DNA of 8,933 nt from Granulicella sp. UBA5172 (GTDB lineage Bacteria; Acidobacteriota; Terriglobia; Terriglobales; Acidobacteriaceae): the NCBI GenBank assembly GCA_002413385.1, contig DHWW01000264.1:1-8933 (forward strand). Direction: 5' to 3'. A program made the position numbers and the translations under genes. Positions 1-7,536 of this stretch are shown here, piece after piece. The notes below the pieces were generated by a model that worked only from the letters and a program-made list of their open reading frames with translations, had not been told where the DNA came from and ran no database searches. Every line of letters begins with the position of its first letter. The first letter of the stretch is position 1.

Positions 1-236
1 GGGCCGAAGTGCTGTTCGATGCGTTCGAATAGCGGCGACACGCTGTCACGGCTGGATAGATCGCCTTCCACGGCGAGCGCTTGTCCACCAGCGGCGTGGA
101 TGCTCTCCACCAGCCTGTCGGCGGAGTCTTTCGCATGATGGTAGTGTGCAGCTATGCGAAACCCCGCTCCAGCCAAGGCTTGTGCGATGGCAGCGCCCAG
201 CACTCCAGATGCGCCGGTTATAAGTGCAGTCCTCAT
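1..236 (-). CDS. FabG-like short-chain dehydrogenase/reductase, probable 3-oxoacyl-ACP reductase (partial, C-terminus beyond left edge)
   Basis: The first 78 codons of a Rossmann-fold SDR are visible, starting at the ATG at 236-234. Translation begins MRTALITGASGVLGAAIAQA, so the glycine-rich cofactor motif TGASGVLG lies at residues 7-14. A basic stretch follows strand 2 (HYHHAKD), which would suit NADPH, and the GDL motif after strand 3 is at about residues 59-61. The catalytic Ser-Tyr-Lys residues fall outside the window and cannot be checked. SDRs of the FabG type reduce 3-oxoacyl-ACP to 3-hydroxyacyl-ACP. Together with the FabZ-type dehydratase upstream, this one would supply the reduction step of an iterative chain-building pathway, as the ketoreductase does in aryl polyene clusters. 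It starts 31 bp after the stop of the large outer-membrane gene, so it is probably cotranscribed with it. No strong ribosome binding site is visible. The SDR assignment is firm. The ACP substrate is inferred from context, because many SDRs share this N-terminus. Confidence 0.85.
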   Translation of the reverse strand, partial: MRTALITGASGVLGAAIAQALAGAGFRIAAHYHHAKDSADRLVESIHAAGGQALAVEGDLSSRDSVSPLFERIEQHFG

Positions 237-267
237 ACTCAACTTTTCATGCCCGTCCGTAGCTGGT

Positions 268-3200
268 TTAGTGCAGCGGCTTGAATACCATAAAGAGAAC
301 TCCCCAGCGGGAGTTGTACCTATCAATGTTGCCGTCCAACGCATAGGAGACAGTGCTTTGCATCAATGTACCGAAGGGGCCAGGTGTGTTGATGTGCGTC
401 TCCAGGCCATCAAACTTGCGGAAATGACTCGATTCCTCTTCATTGCGCGCGCGCGCATAGTTATACATAAGATCGAATTTGATCATATCCATTACATTGA
501 AACCGTAGTGCGCGTTCACCATTGCGATGGCGTCAAAGGAATCCGTCCCGGTGGGGATGCCGTGAACGTTCGGTTGCGAGAATATGGAAGGGAAATAGCG
601 CGAAAAGCGATCCAGTTGGTTGCCACCATAGTAGGAGAGGTCCCACCCACCCTTGGTGAATTTCTTGAAGTAGTAATCCTTGTTGAGGTCGCCGTCGTAG
701 AGTGTGTAGCCGCTTTCCAGCGGTTGTGCCGGAGAACATCCGGTCAACTGCAGAGAGGAGACCGTGCATCCGAACTGTTTCCAGCCGATGCGTTGGCCTC
801 TACTTCCATCCGCAGTGAAGGTGTACCCTTTATCGGTGAACCTTATCTGCGCCCCCGGAATTACGGCTATACCACTGCGTGGCACAACATATTGGCTGGA
901 GGTATCGCTGGTTGCGTGGTATAGGTCGTATTCGAGATATCCGGTGGCTGTCAGGCTGAGATGAGTAGTGGCCAACCATGTGGTTCGTACCCCGATATCC
1001 TCAGCCCATGACCAGATCTCCGCTCCAGTAGCTTCCGTGTTGCCGGTGTAGAGGCGGTCTTCACCGGGAATAGCGGAGAGGGCCAGGTCTCCACTTAGCC
1101 GGTACTTTGTGCCGTACTGCTTTGAGAGGTCAGTAGCCAGAAGGACGCCTGCGTAAAACGTGGAAAGCTGTGCGCCCGTGTGCCGATAGTCGAAGTCGGC
1201 GATGCTGAGGCCTGCGATGGGAATGGGAAAGTTGAATGTGCCTTCATACATAGCCCCGCCCACGATGGACGAAATGCGCTTCTGCGTATTCTCCTCCAGG
1301 ACGCGCTCGCCGCCTTGTATTTTGAGGGTGCGCAATCCATTGTCGGTATCGCGATACATCGGGTCTTGTGAGTTGTGTTCGGCAGCAAGAGAGCTATTGA
1401 ACTGTGAAGTGTTGATCTCGTAGTCGGTAAATTGAATGGTTCTTTGCAGGAGAAAGTCTCGTCCCGCCGCATTCAATGTCTGTTGTTCGGAGATCGAACG
1501 CAGCAGATTGAACTGACTCCCCTTGCCATCCGGCACCAACGCGTAGTTCTGGGTTTCGACGTTAGCCACGATGTTGCTCTGATCGCCGCGTTGACTCAGA
1601 GTCTGCTTCACTTCACGAAATGTGGTGCCGTCAATCCAGATTTTTCCACTGTAAAGAGTGATATCCGAGACCTTCGGTTGGACGCTCACCACAAAGCACA
1701 GCGCACCGTTGACCTTCTCTGTCCCCAAAAGCTTGTAGGCGTAGCGTTCGTTGAGCTTCAACTCAAGGGGCGGGGTAAGCACCTTTTCCGGTTCGAGCTG
1801 GGGCAGAGGAAACTCGTATTTGTTATTGAATTTAACGCCGTTGACGTACAGCGCCGTTTGAGCGAGTTCCGTCTGCCCCGCGCGATCATAGAACCGTTTG
1901 ATCTGCATGGAGACATCAAAGGCAGAGACCACGTTGGTACTCTCGAAGTGCAGGTTCATGAAGCTGGACGTCACATAATTTTCCAATTTCTGTCTCTGCG
2001 CTTCACGGTACTGCTGCCAACGGGCAATAATCTCTTCTACGCTGAGGTCGACTCCGCTCTTAACTTCCACCGAGTTGTAGACCGTCGAATCCGTATTCCC
2101 CTGTTTGTGGAACGAAATCACAACATATTTGCTAGTACAAGCAAATGTTTGCGTCCAATTGCCGGCTATTACGGTTGGTTGGTTTGCGGGAATCTGAATG
2201 CCCGTAGCAGGGTCAAACCATTGGGTGTCGTAATGCAGTGCAGCATTGCCAGTGAGAGTTACTTGCCTGGGGTGATTTAGGTCTGCGTTTACATGCACCA
2301 CCATTGCGAGGTCTGGCGACTGTCCGCTTCCGAACAACCAGGACTCATCGCTTTCTTTGCCATCGACAGTGAACTTGAACGACGCGTATGACGAGGTCAC
2401 GCGAAGCATGTTGTTTGGAATGACGTGTTTCATGAAGCTGCTCACGTCGCACGCTTTCTCTGCGGCCGTGGCGCTCGCGGGTTGCGACCACACAATTTCG
2501 ACGGATGTGCCGGAGGCCGCGAGCTCGGCTGTCAAAGAGGACGTCTCTGTCGCGGAGGCATCGGAGCCCAACTTGAGGATGAGGGGCTTATTGAGCGCCT
2601 GTTCGGCAATCCATGTCGCATCCTTATGCCAGTCCTGCGTGTAGGTTATGCCCAGCAGGTCGGCATAGAGGGCAAGCCGCTTTACGAGGTCTCCGTGTCG
2701 GTCTATAAATCCTGGTTGGAATACGAATGCGAGTTTCAAGCCCGGGTTACTGGATTTCGCAGTTAGCGCAAGGCGCAATAACTCGAAAGTGTAGAGATCG
2801 GGGACTGTCGGTGGCTCGTTGACATCCACGATTAGTCCACGAACGGCGGGAAGCGCGAGAGGCATCGAGTGCAGCAGCGCATCAACGCGGTCAGTCAGCT
2901 GTTTTTCCGTCTCCCTGCCGGTAAGAGAATCGCCATTGGTCACTGCGTGTAGCCAGAGGTCGGAGCCCTTGGGAACGCTCTTGATCGCTTGCGCCTGCTC
3001 TTCCAGGGAGCTGCCGGTGTTTCCGTCTGCGCCGAACTGAAAAGGGATGGGCGGCAGTACTATCCACTCGTTATTGATTGCGCACTGTTTGACAGACCGA
3101 AGGCCTGCAGCAAGGGGCTGATCTGTTGGAATCGAGATGGCAGCCCTAGGCAAACCAACCTGCGCTATCGCGGGCAAGAGCATGAAACCGGGAAGCAATA

Positions 3201-3312
3201 AAAAAGTGGAAACCCACTTTGAACTTGCCGATCGTAAGACGGGCTGCGAAATTTGGATCAAAGGCACCTTCGTCATTACATGTGTGCCATAGCGATTGAA
3301 ACGAGGGTACAA
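268..3312 (-). CDS. Large secreted multidomain protein: barrel-like N-terminal domain, LolA/LolB-like middle domain, predicted outer-membrane beta-barrel
   Basis: I recognise no named family for the full length of 1014 codons. The longest reading starts at a TTG (3312-3310). The in-frame ATG at codon 13 (3276-3274) is a better start, because it puts a signal peptide at the N-terminus: a basic stretch, a hydrophobic core (FLLLPGFMLLP) and a cleavage site after AIA, before Q51. Residues about 80-280 alternate strands and helices (GLIVDVNEPP, LKLAFVFQPGF, LLGITYTQDW), like a glycoside-hydrolase-type barrel, but I see no definite catalytic pair. Residues about 425-640 resemble LolA/LolB-type outer-membrane lipoprotein-sorting domains (FDVSMQIKRFYDRAGQ, KIWIDGTTFREVKQ). 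From about 690 the chain is rich in amphipathic aromatic strands with Asp/Asn/Gly turns and ends WGVLFMVFKPLH, as expected of an outer-membrane barrel, although the last residue is His and not the usual Phe. It follows the MMPL pump gene, so an outer-membrane receptor or export role is plausible. That role is inference. Confidence 0.85.
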   Translation of the reverse strand: MYPRFNRYGTHVMTKVPLIQISQPVLRSASSKWVSTFLLLPGFMLLPAIAQVGLPRAAISIPTDQPLAAGLRSVKQCAINNEWIVLPPIPFQFGADGNTGSSLEEQAQAIKSVPKGSDLWLHAVTNGDSLTGRETEKQLTDRVDALLHSMPLALPAVRGLIVDVNEPPTVPDLYTFELLRLALTAKSSNPGLKLAFVFQPGFIDRHGDLVKRLALYADLLGITYTQDWHKDATWIAEQALNKPLILKLGSDASATETSSLTAELAASGTSVEIVWSQPASATAAEKACDVSSFMKHVIPNNMLRVTSSYASFKFTVDGKESDESWLFGSGQSPDLAMVVHVNADLNHPRQVTLTGNAALHYDTQWFDPATGIQIPANQPTVIAGNWTQTFACTSKYVVISFHKQGNTDSTVYNSVEVKSGVDLSVEEIIARWQQYREAQRQKLENYVTSSFMNLHFESTNVVSAFDVSMQIKRFYDRAGQTELAQTALYVNGVKFNNKYEFPLPQLEPEKVLTPPLELKLNERYAYKLLGTEKVNGALCFVVSVQPKVSDITLYSGKIWIDGTTFREVKQTLSQRGDQSNIVANVETQNYALVPDGKGSQFNLLRSISEQQTLNAAGRDFLLQRTIQFTDYEINTSQFNSSLAAEHNSQDPMYRDTDNGLRTLKIQGGERVLEENTQKRISSIVGGAMYEGTFNFPIPIAGLSIADFDYRHTGAQLSTFYAGVLLATDLSKQYGTKYRLSGDLALSAIPGEDRLYTGNTEATGAEIWSWAEDIGVRTTWLATTHLSLTATGYLEYDLYHATSDTSSQYVVPRSGIAVIPGAQIRFTDKGYTFTADGSRGQRIGWKQFGCTVSSLQLTGCSPAQPLESGYTLYDGDLNKDYYFKKFTKGGWDLSYYGGNQLDRFSRYFPSIFSQPNVHGIPTGTDSFDAIAMVNAHYGFNVMDMIKFDLMYNYARARNEEESSHFRKFDGLETHINTPGPFGTLMQSTVSYALDGNIDRYNSRWGVLFMVFKPLH
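3274..3290 (-). other. Four-codon leader ORF overlapping the preferred ATG start of the large outer-membrane gene
   Basis: On the minus strand an ATG at 3290-3288 opens a reading frame of Met-Ala-His-Met and stops at TAA (3278-3276). The last base of that stop is the A of the ATG at 3276-3274, giving a TAATG stop-start junction. This could allow termination-reinitiation onto the large gene, which has no clear Shine-Dalgarno sequence of its own. No strong ribosome binding site precedes the mini-ORF either, so this may be chance. Confidence 0.2.
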
Positions 3313-3374
3313 AAATGTGGCATCGATTGACGGTTCACTGGCAACAACGCACGACCGAAGAGAGCTAAACTCTA

Positions 3375-3403
3375 CCTATAATACAACGCTTGAGAAGCGT
3401 AAA
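3375..3403 (-). promoter_or_regulatory. Possible sigma70-type promoter for the large outer-membrane gene
   Basis: In the gap between the MMPL gene and the large gene, the minus strand carries TTTACG (3403-3398) and, after 17 bases, TATAGG (3380-3375). Each hexamer matches the -35/-10 consensus at four of six positions. An overlapping TATTAT (3383-3378) is a closer -10 match but sits only 14 bases from the -35. Transcription would start near 3368, giving a leader of about 90 nt to the preferred ATG. This is the only gap of more than about 35 bp in the window. The match is weak and the promoter is a suggestion. Confidence 0.3.
3386..3400. repeat. Short perfect inverted repeat (6-bp arms, 3-base loop) in the intergenic gap
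   Basis: On the plus strand acgctt (3386-3391) and aagcgt (3395-3400) are perfect inverse copies separated by gag. On the coding strand the second arm is followed by a mixed TGTATTATAGG and not a run of T, so it is a poor intrinsic terminator. It lies 27 bp past the MMPL stop and within the spacer and -35 of the possible promoter, so an operator or weak attenuator are the alternatives. A 6-bp stem could also be chance. Confidence 0.35.
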
Positions 3404-3426
3404 TTGGCGCTATCTGCGTGGCCTCT

Positions 3427-5982
3427 TCAGGATCTGACTCCCCTGGGGTTGCTTTTGTCGCGCTTCGCTTCCTCCAAAACAATCACAGCAGGAATCAGGC
3501 AGAGACCGCCAACCAGTGCAAGGGCAACACCGACAGATGTGACCAGCCCCAACTCTGCGAGCGGTTTAAAGGTCGCGGCCATGAGTGCACCGAAACCGAT
3601 GATTGTCGTGAGATTCGACTGAATCAGCGCCGCACCCGAGGCCTTTGCAACGACGAGAATGCTGCTCTCCGCACTCTCCCGGTAGCGACGGATCAAGTGG
3701 ATGCCATTATCAATTCCAATGCCGATGATGAGGGGAATCGCAGTAATGGACATGAACGTAAAGGGGTGCCCGGCCAACCTTAAGAGGCCGAACGTTACGA
3801 TGATGGCGAAGCAGATCGGCATCAACACGAGCAGGGATACGCGCAGGTTGCGGAACGTGAGATAGACGAGCAGCATGATGCCCGCCGCCGTCCACACCAA
3901 AGCTCTGCGGCTGTCATGAAGGATGCGGCTTTGCATGTCGCGGTTGATCTTGTTAAATGAGAAATCCACAAACGGGCCATATTGATCTCGCCACGACGCA
4001 AGAACGGGATCGGGAATCAGCTGGGTGGCATTGGGATCTGCGGCATAATAGGCGACAGCTCCAACATAACTGCCATCCTTCGTCCTGCGGATGCTGTTGT
4101 CGAGCAGTCCTGCAGGTAAGTATTTCGTTGCCGTTTCCAAGGTGATCGGGTCCGGGCCGTGAGCCAGTTTTTGCAGCTGCTCGATGTAGGGAAGGTGGGG
4201 TGCAACTTGAAGCCCATCTTCATTCAGCGATGCCTCCAGGGCGCGAGCAGATTCATTCAGGTCAATCTTCGACAACAAGGCAGCTCGTTGTTTTTGTATA
4301 TAGACCGAAGGGAGCAGACTTGTGGGAGAGAAGATGGATTTGACTATTCCCCGCTGACGATAGGTTTCGAGGCCGGCAGTCAGTTGTTCAGCCCTGCGCA
4401 GTACATCCTCCTGGCTGCCGGTAATCAAGAATAGACTGGGATTGCCCTCGATGCCGAATTCTGTGGAGAGACGGTTTTGCGCGATACCGGCGGCGTCGTC
4501 CGCACCCCCTGTAATGTCGAAACTTCCGCCCAGCCTGATGGAGGGCAGCAACAGAATCGATACCAGAAACAATCCCGCTGAACTGGCGACGACCAGACGA
4601 GCGTGCTTGCCCACAAAGTCAACAACCTTGTGCGCCAGGAACGGTAGAAATCGGAATGTGACCTCCTTGGGCGCGACCGGCTTGACGATACGCCCCCAGA
4701 GCTGCATCAGCGCGGGAACGGTCAGCAGGGTATGGAACATCATCATAAACATGCCAACAGTCAGGATGAACCCAAACTCCGCCAGCGCTTTGAATTCAGA
4801 GGTAGCAAGTGCTGCCGTCGCTGTGGCCGCCGTACAAATGCAGAGGACCACGCTCAGCCCGGTAGTTTCAAAGGTACGAAGCAGGGCCTCGTTGTATGTC
4901 CCACCTTTGGCCCACTCCTGCGGTATCCGATTAAAGAAATGAACAACCTGGTCATCTCCCAGTCCGGCCAGGATCGCAACGAAGGAAAGACTGATGAGAT
5001 TCACTTCCCCTGGATAGTAGCTCGCAATCCCCGTAGTGCAGAGAATTCCCAGGCTGGCGGGAAGAAGCGACAAGAGCAGCATCGAAATATTGGGATAGAC
5101 AAACAGGCACAACGTCAGATTGCCTATGATCGAAATCAGAGAGACGAGGCGAATGTTCCGTTCGATGAACTTGTGATCCTGCTCTGCATAAACGTAAGCC
5201 CCGGCCTGTGTAGCCCGTATACCGGAGTTCCGGAAGGAAGGTTCGGCGCTGATTGACGCAATGTGGTCACGAGTCCATTGCACGACTTGTCCGGAGAATT
5301 TGTAGTCCACAGCTGATTCGCAAGGCTCAGCAAGTATCAGCAGAACCTTGTGATCCTTGCTGAAGAACCGGTTGCCAGATCCCCAGTTCAGGTCGAAGCC
5401 GGCGAACTGTGAGAAGCCCTGACTCTTGTCGGCTGCTACATTCATCAGGCCGAGGGGATCGGCGACAAAATAATCAGCTCCCATAGATGAGAACGGCGTC
5501 ACCATCTCTGTAGCGGACTGGCGCACGTTCTTATGAATCTGTTGCGGATCGAGTCGTTGGTCTAGTTCACCGGCTTGCTCAGGCAGGGTGAACGATGGAA
5601 AGTTCCAGGAATAAAATCGTACGAAGTTGAGCAGCTCTTCTTCCTGCAATCCAGAGCGCTCCTGTTTGAAGAGCCCACTGGCAGCCATTTGGGAGGTTAG
5701 CTGATCGGCCATACCTTCCATGTCGCCAGAGTTGTCCGCATCACCCTTCGGAGCCTCGATAAGGACAAAGAGTTGATTGCCATAGCCCAACTCTTTCCCG
5801 ATCTGGCTTGCGGCCCGCCATTGCGGGTCGCGATTCCCGAACATGTCTGTCAGGTCGGTTCCCGTACGCAAGTTGTGAATGTCGGCATAGAGGAACAGCG
5901 TCAGGCACAGGGAAAGGCCAGCCACTATTCCTGGATGATTAATTACGAGGTGGCCCATCCGGCGCATGAGACGGACCATCAC
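3427..5982 (-). CDS. MMPL/RND-superfamily exporter, probable lipid or polyene-lipid transporter
   Basis: This 851-residue inner-membrane protein has the duplicated RND layout: one membrane segment (about 16-34), a periplasmic loop of roughly 240 residues, five segments (about 277-428), then TM7 (about 460-482), a second periplasmic loop of about 210 residues and five more segments (about 693-836). The paired intramembrane motifs typical of MMPL-type pumps are GLGDDQVVHFFNR (340-352) and GIGIDNGIHLIRRY (754-767), whose acidic residues carry the proton relay in the superfamily. Relatives include MmpL proteins, the hopanoid transporter HpnN and the exporters of aryl polyene clusters; all move lipids out of the inner membrane. 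The neighbouring LolA-like carrier and outer-membrane protein favour a lipid cargo here too. The start is a GTG (5982-5980) overlapping the methyltransferase stop as GTGA; the next codon is an ATG (5979-5977) and is equally good. No membrane-fusion protein or TolC partner is encoded nearby. Family is firm, cargo is inferred. Confidence 0.93.
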   Translation of the reverse strand: MMVRLMRRMGHLVINHPGIVAGLSLCLTLFLYADIHNLRTGTDLTDMFGNRDPQWRAASQIGKELGYGNQLFVLIEAPKGDADNSGDMEGMADQLTSQMAASGLFKQERSGLQEEELLNFVRFYSWNFPSFTLPEQAGELDQRLDPQQIHKNVRQSATEMVTPFSSMGADYFVADPLGLMNVAADKSQGFSQFAGFDLNWGSGNRFFSKDHKVLLILAEPCESAVDYKFSGQVVQWTRDHIASISAEPSFRNSGIRATQAGAYVYAEQDHKFIERNIRLVSLISIIGNLTLCLFVYPNISMLLLSLLPASLGILCTTGIASYYPGEVNLISLSFVAILAGLGDDQVVHFFNRIPQEWAKGGTYNEALLRTFETTGLSVVLCICTAATATAALATSEFKALAEFGFILTVGMFMMMFHTLLTVPALMQLWGRIVKPVAPKEVTFRFLPFLAHKVVDFVGKHARLVVASSAGLFLVSILLLPSIRLGGSFDITGGADDAAGIAQNRLSTEFGIEGNPSLFLITGSQEDVLRRAEQLTAGLETYRQRGIVKSIFSPTSLLPSVYIQKQRAALLSKIDLNESARALEASLNEDGLQVAPHLPYIEQLQKLAHGPDPITLETATKYLPAGLLDNSIRRTKDGSYVGAVAYYAADPNATQLIPDPVLASWRDQYGPFVDFSFNKINRDMQSRILHDSRRALVWTAAGIMLLVYLTFRNLRVSLLVLMPICFAIIVTFGLLRLAGHPFTFMSITAIPLIIGIGIDNGIHLIRRYRESAESSILVVAKASGAALIQSNLTTIIGFGALMAATFKPLAELGLVTSVGVALALVGGLCLIPAVIVLEEAKRDKSNPRGVRS

Positions 5983-7118
5983 GGCGCGGTCTCTGCAAAT
6001 GGCCTTTTAGCAATGAAGAGGATATGAGCTAAAGGCAGCCGGTTGCGGAAGCGGCGAGTTTCAACCTGCATTCCAGCGTCCTCCAATACGCGCCGGTACT
6101 CCGGAGCTGAGAGGATCAACGGCCGTGTGCCCGCGCGCTGGCAAGAGAACAGAAGCCGGTCCGATGCGAGTGTGATGCTGGACCAAATGCCACGCTCACG
6201 ATCATGAGCCCTAAAAATCAATCTTCCCTGGGGATCGAGCGCCGAACAGCACCGTTTCAACAAGGCCAGTTGCTCGTCAGCAGGAAGATACTGCAATACA
6301 TCGAGGATGAGAATCAATCCGGCTGAGGGAAGCTCGAAATGGCGTACGTCCTCAACGCTTACCTCTGCGTTTAGGGAGCTGAGCGCCTGGCGAGCGACTG
6401 CGATCCTACGCGCATTCAAGTCGCAACCAACCAGGCGTCGTTTGTGCTCGCCAAAGGCTGTATTACAGAGAGCCATGCTGTAGCCACAGCCGCATCCGAG
6501 ATCGACGACCGTTCCCGATCCCAGGTCCTCGGCCGCGAGCATTCCGAATATCCGATCAAGCCGCAGCTTCCACCAGACGAAGTAGCGATCAGAGTTGGCG
6601 CTCTGAGCAAAGGCCTGGTTCACCAGGCGCAGGCGATCCCGTATTCCTGCATTCGTAGGAGATTTCAAATGGACCACAACCGCAGTAATGAAAGCACCAA
6701 CGCCGCCGACAAGGACACCCAGAACCAGGCTCCCTAAGAACCACGATAAAAGGTCGTCTCTCATGTGCGCGCCGGTCAGTTCGGAAAACTTGAACGGATG
6801 GTAGGAACCGCGGCGCAGAAAGAATCCTATCTCTACGGACGAGATGACGAGCACTGGCTGGAGAAATGGATTGTTGATGAAGGTACTGGCCAGGATGAGC
6901 GGCTTGTTAAGTCTGAAGATCAGTGCCAGGGCGACCGCCGCTAGCGTCTGAAAGCCATATATTGGCACAATGCCGATGAATATACCCAGGAACACAGCAG
7001 CAGCCGCACGGCCAGGATCAAGCCGCTCCGTGAACAATGCGGTCGTGACCTCCCTTAGGCGAGTTGTGATTTTTTGCATCACCAAGTGGGCCTTCTCTGA
7101 TTCGGCTTCGTCACGCAC
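5979..7118 (-). CDS. Fusion of a DUF2062 membrane domain and a class I SAM-dependent methyltransferase
   Basis: The 379-residue product has two parts. Residues about 17-155 match the DUF2062 pattern: a short basic helix, then PGRAAAAVFLGIFIGIVPIYG (from 35), FRLNKPL and STFINNPF (about 78-85), with hydrophobic segments near 39-70, 85-100 and 124-150. Residues about 165-379 are a Rossmann-like methyltransferase with motif I VVDLGCGCGYS (204-214), the acidic end of strand 2 in VGCDLNARRI (230-239) and the post-motif LILILDVLQYLP (268-279). It would methylate a substrate at the cytoplasmic face of the inner membrane. In aryl polyene clusters a methyltransferase modifies the aryl head group, which is one possible role. 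The GTG start (7118) overlaps the dehydratase gene by 8 bp. The in-frame ATG at codon 14 (7079-7077), 11 bases after AGAAGG, is a real alternative and still leaves DUF2062 intact. Domain calls are strong; the substrate is unknown. Confidence 0.9.
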   Translation of the reverse strand: MRDEAESEKAHLVMQKITTRLREVTTALFTERLDPGRAAAAVFLGIFIGIVPIYGFQTLAAVALALIFRLNKPLILASTFINNPFLQPVLVISSVEIGFFLRRGSYHPFKFSELTGAHMRDDLLSWFLGSLVLGVLVGGVGAFITAVVVHLKSPTNAGIRDRLRLVNQAFAQSANSDRYFVWWKLRLDRIFGMLAAEDLGSGTVVDLGCGCGYSMALCNTAFGEHKRRLVGCDLNARRIAVARQALSSLNAEVSVEDVRHFELPSAGLILILDVLQYLPADEQLALLKRCCSALDPQGRLIFRAHDRERGIWSSITLASDRLLFSCQRAGTRPLILSAPEYRRVLEDAGMQVETRRFRNRLPLAHILFIAKRPFAETAP

Positions 7119-7536
7119 ACATCACTGATAACTCTCCGCTCGCTACGATGATTCCATTGGCAAACACGGTGCCTCCGATGTATGCCATCGATCCAACCTC
7201 GGTCAGCTTCGTGGTTTGAATGCGAAGGTCCTGTCCCGGAGTCACGGGCTTGAAAAACTTGAAGCGATTGACGGCCGCAAGCAGAGCCCTGTCGATAGAT
7301 CCCTGAGCAGCTGCGGCCGCCATCATCACAGCTGCTGTCTGCCCCACAGCTTCGATCATAAGAACGCCCGGCAGTATGGGCCGGCCAGGAAAGTGCCCTG
7401 AAAAGACCGCGTTTTCCGGATCAACCAACATCACAGCAACACAATGAGTTCCCGGCACCAACTCTTCCACCCTATCGAGCAACAGGAATGGAGCACGATG
7501 AGGAATCATGAGTTCAATTTCGCTTCGATTCATCAT
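7111..7536 (-). CDS. FabZ-type 3-hydroxyacyl-ACP dehydratase (hot-dog fold)
   Basis: At 141 residues this is the usual size for a single hot-dog dehydratase. It opens with the FabZ signature IPHRAPFLLLDRV (11-23) and contains GHFPGRPILPGVLMIEA (47-63). His48 and Glu62 are 14 residues apart, as are the catalytic His and Glu of E. coli FabZ, so it should be active. The enzyme removes water from 3-hydroxyacyl-ACP to give the trans-2-enoyl-ACP. Repeated use without an enoyl reductase would build a conjugated polyene. It lies between a LolA-like carrier and a methyltransferase, away from normal housekeeping fatty-acid or lpx genes, which suggests a pathway-specific dehydratase like those of aryl polyene clusters and not the housekeeping FabZ. 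Its ATG (7536-7534) overlaps the LolA-like stop in ATGATG, and a second ATG follows directly. Family is certain; the pathway is inferred. Confidence 0.93.
   Translation of the reverse strand: MMNRSEIELMIPHRAPFLLLDRVEELVPGTHCVAVMLVDPENAVFSGHFPGRPILPGVLMIEAVGQTAAVMMAAAAAQGSIDRALLAAVNRFKFFKPVTPGQDLRIQTTKLTEVGSMAYIGGTVFANGIIVASGELSVMCA

Noticed and set aside
154..924. 256-codon open frame on the plus strand
   Set aside because: It lies opposite the SDR start and the barrel-coding end of the large gene, shows no recognisable domain, and the minus-strand frames have clear family motifs and coupling.
1432..2280. 282-codon open frame on the plus strand
   Set aside because: It is antisense to the LolA-like middle part of the large gene. 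Its composition is that of an antisense shadow, and it has no recognisable motif.
3386..3400. Palindrome as a rho-independent terminator of the pump gene
   Set aside because: The stem is only 6 bp and no T run follows on the coding strand, so it was listed as an inverted repeat only.
4442..5256. Two overlapping plus-strand frames of 166 and 174 codons
   Set aside because: Both are antisense to the MMPL pump, whose membrane segments and paired motifs fix the true frame.
7111..7536. Housekeeping FabZ of lipid A/fatty-acid synthesis
   Set aside because: No lpx, fab or bam genes are adjacent, and the gene is embedded in an export operon, so a pathway-specific role fits better. Sequence alone cannot exclude the housekeeping role.
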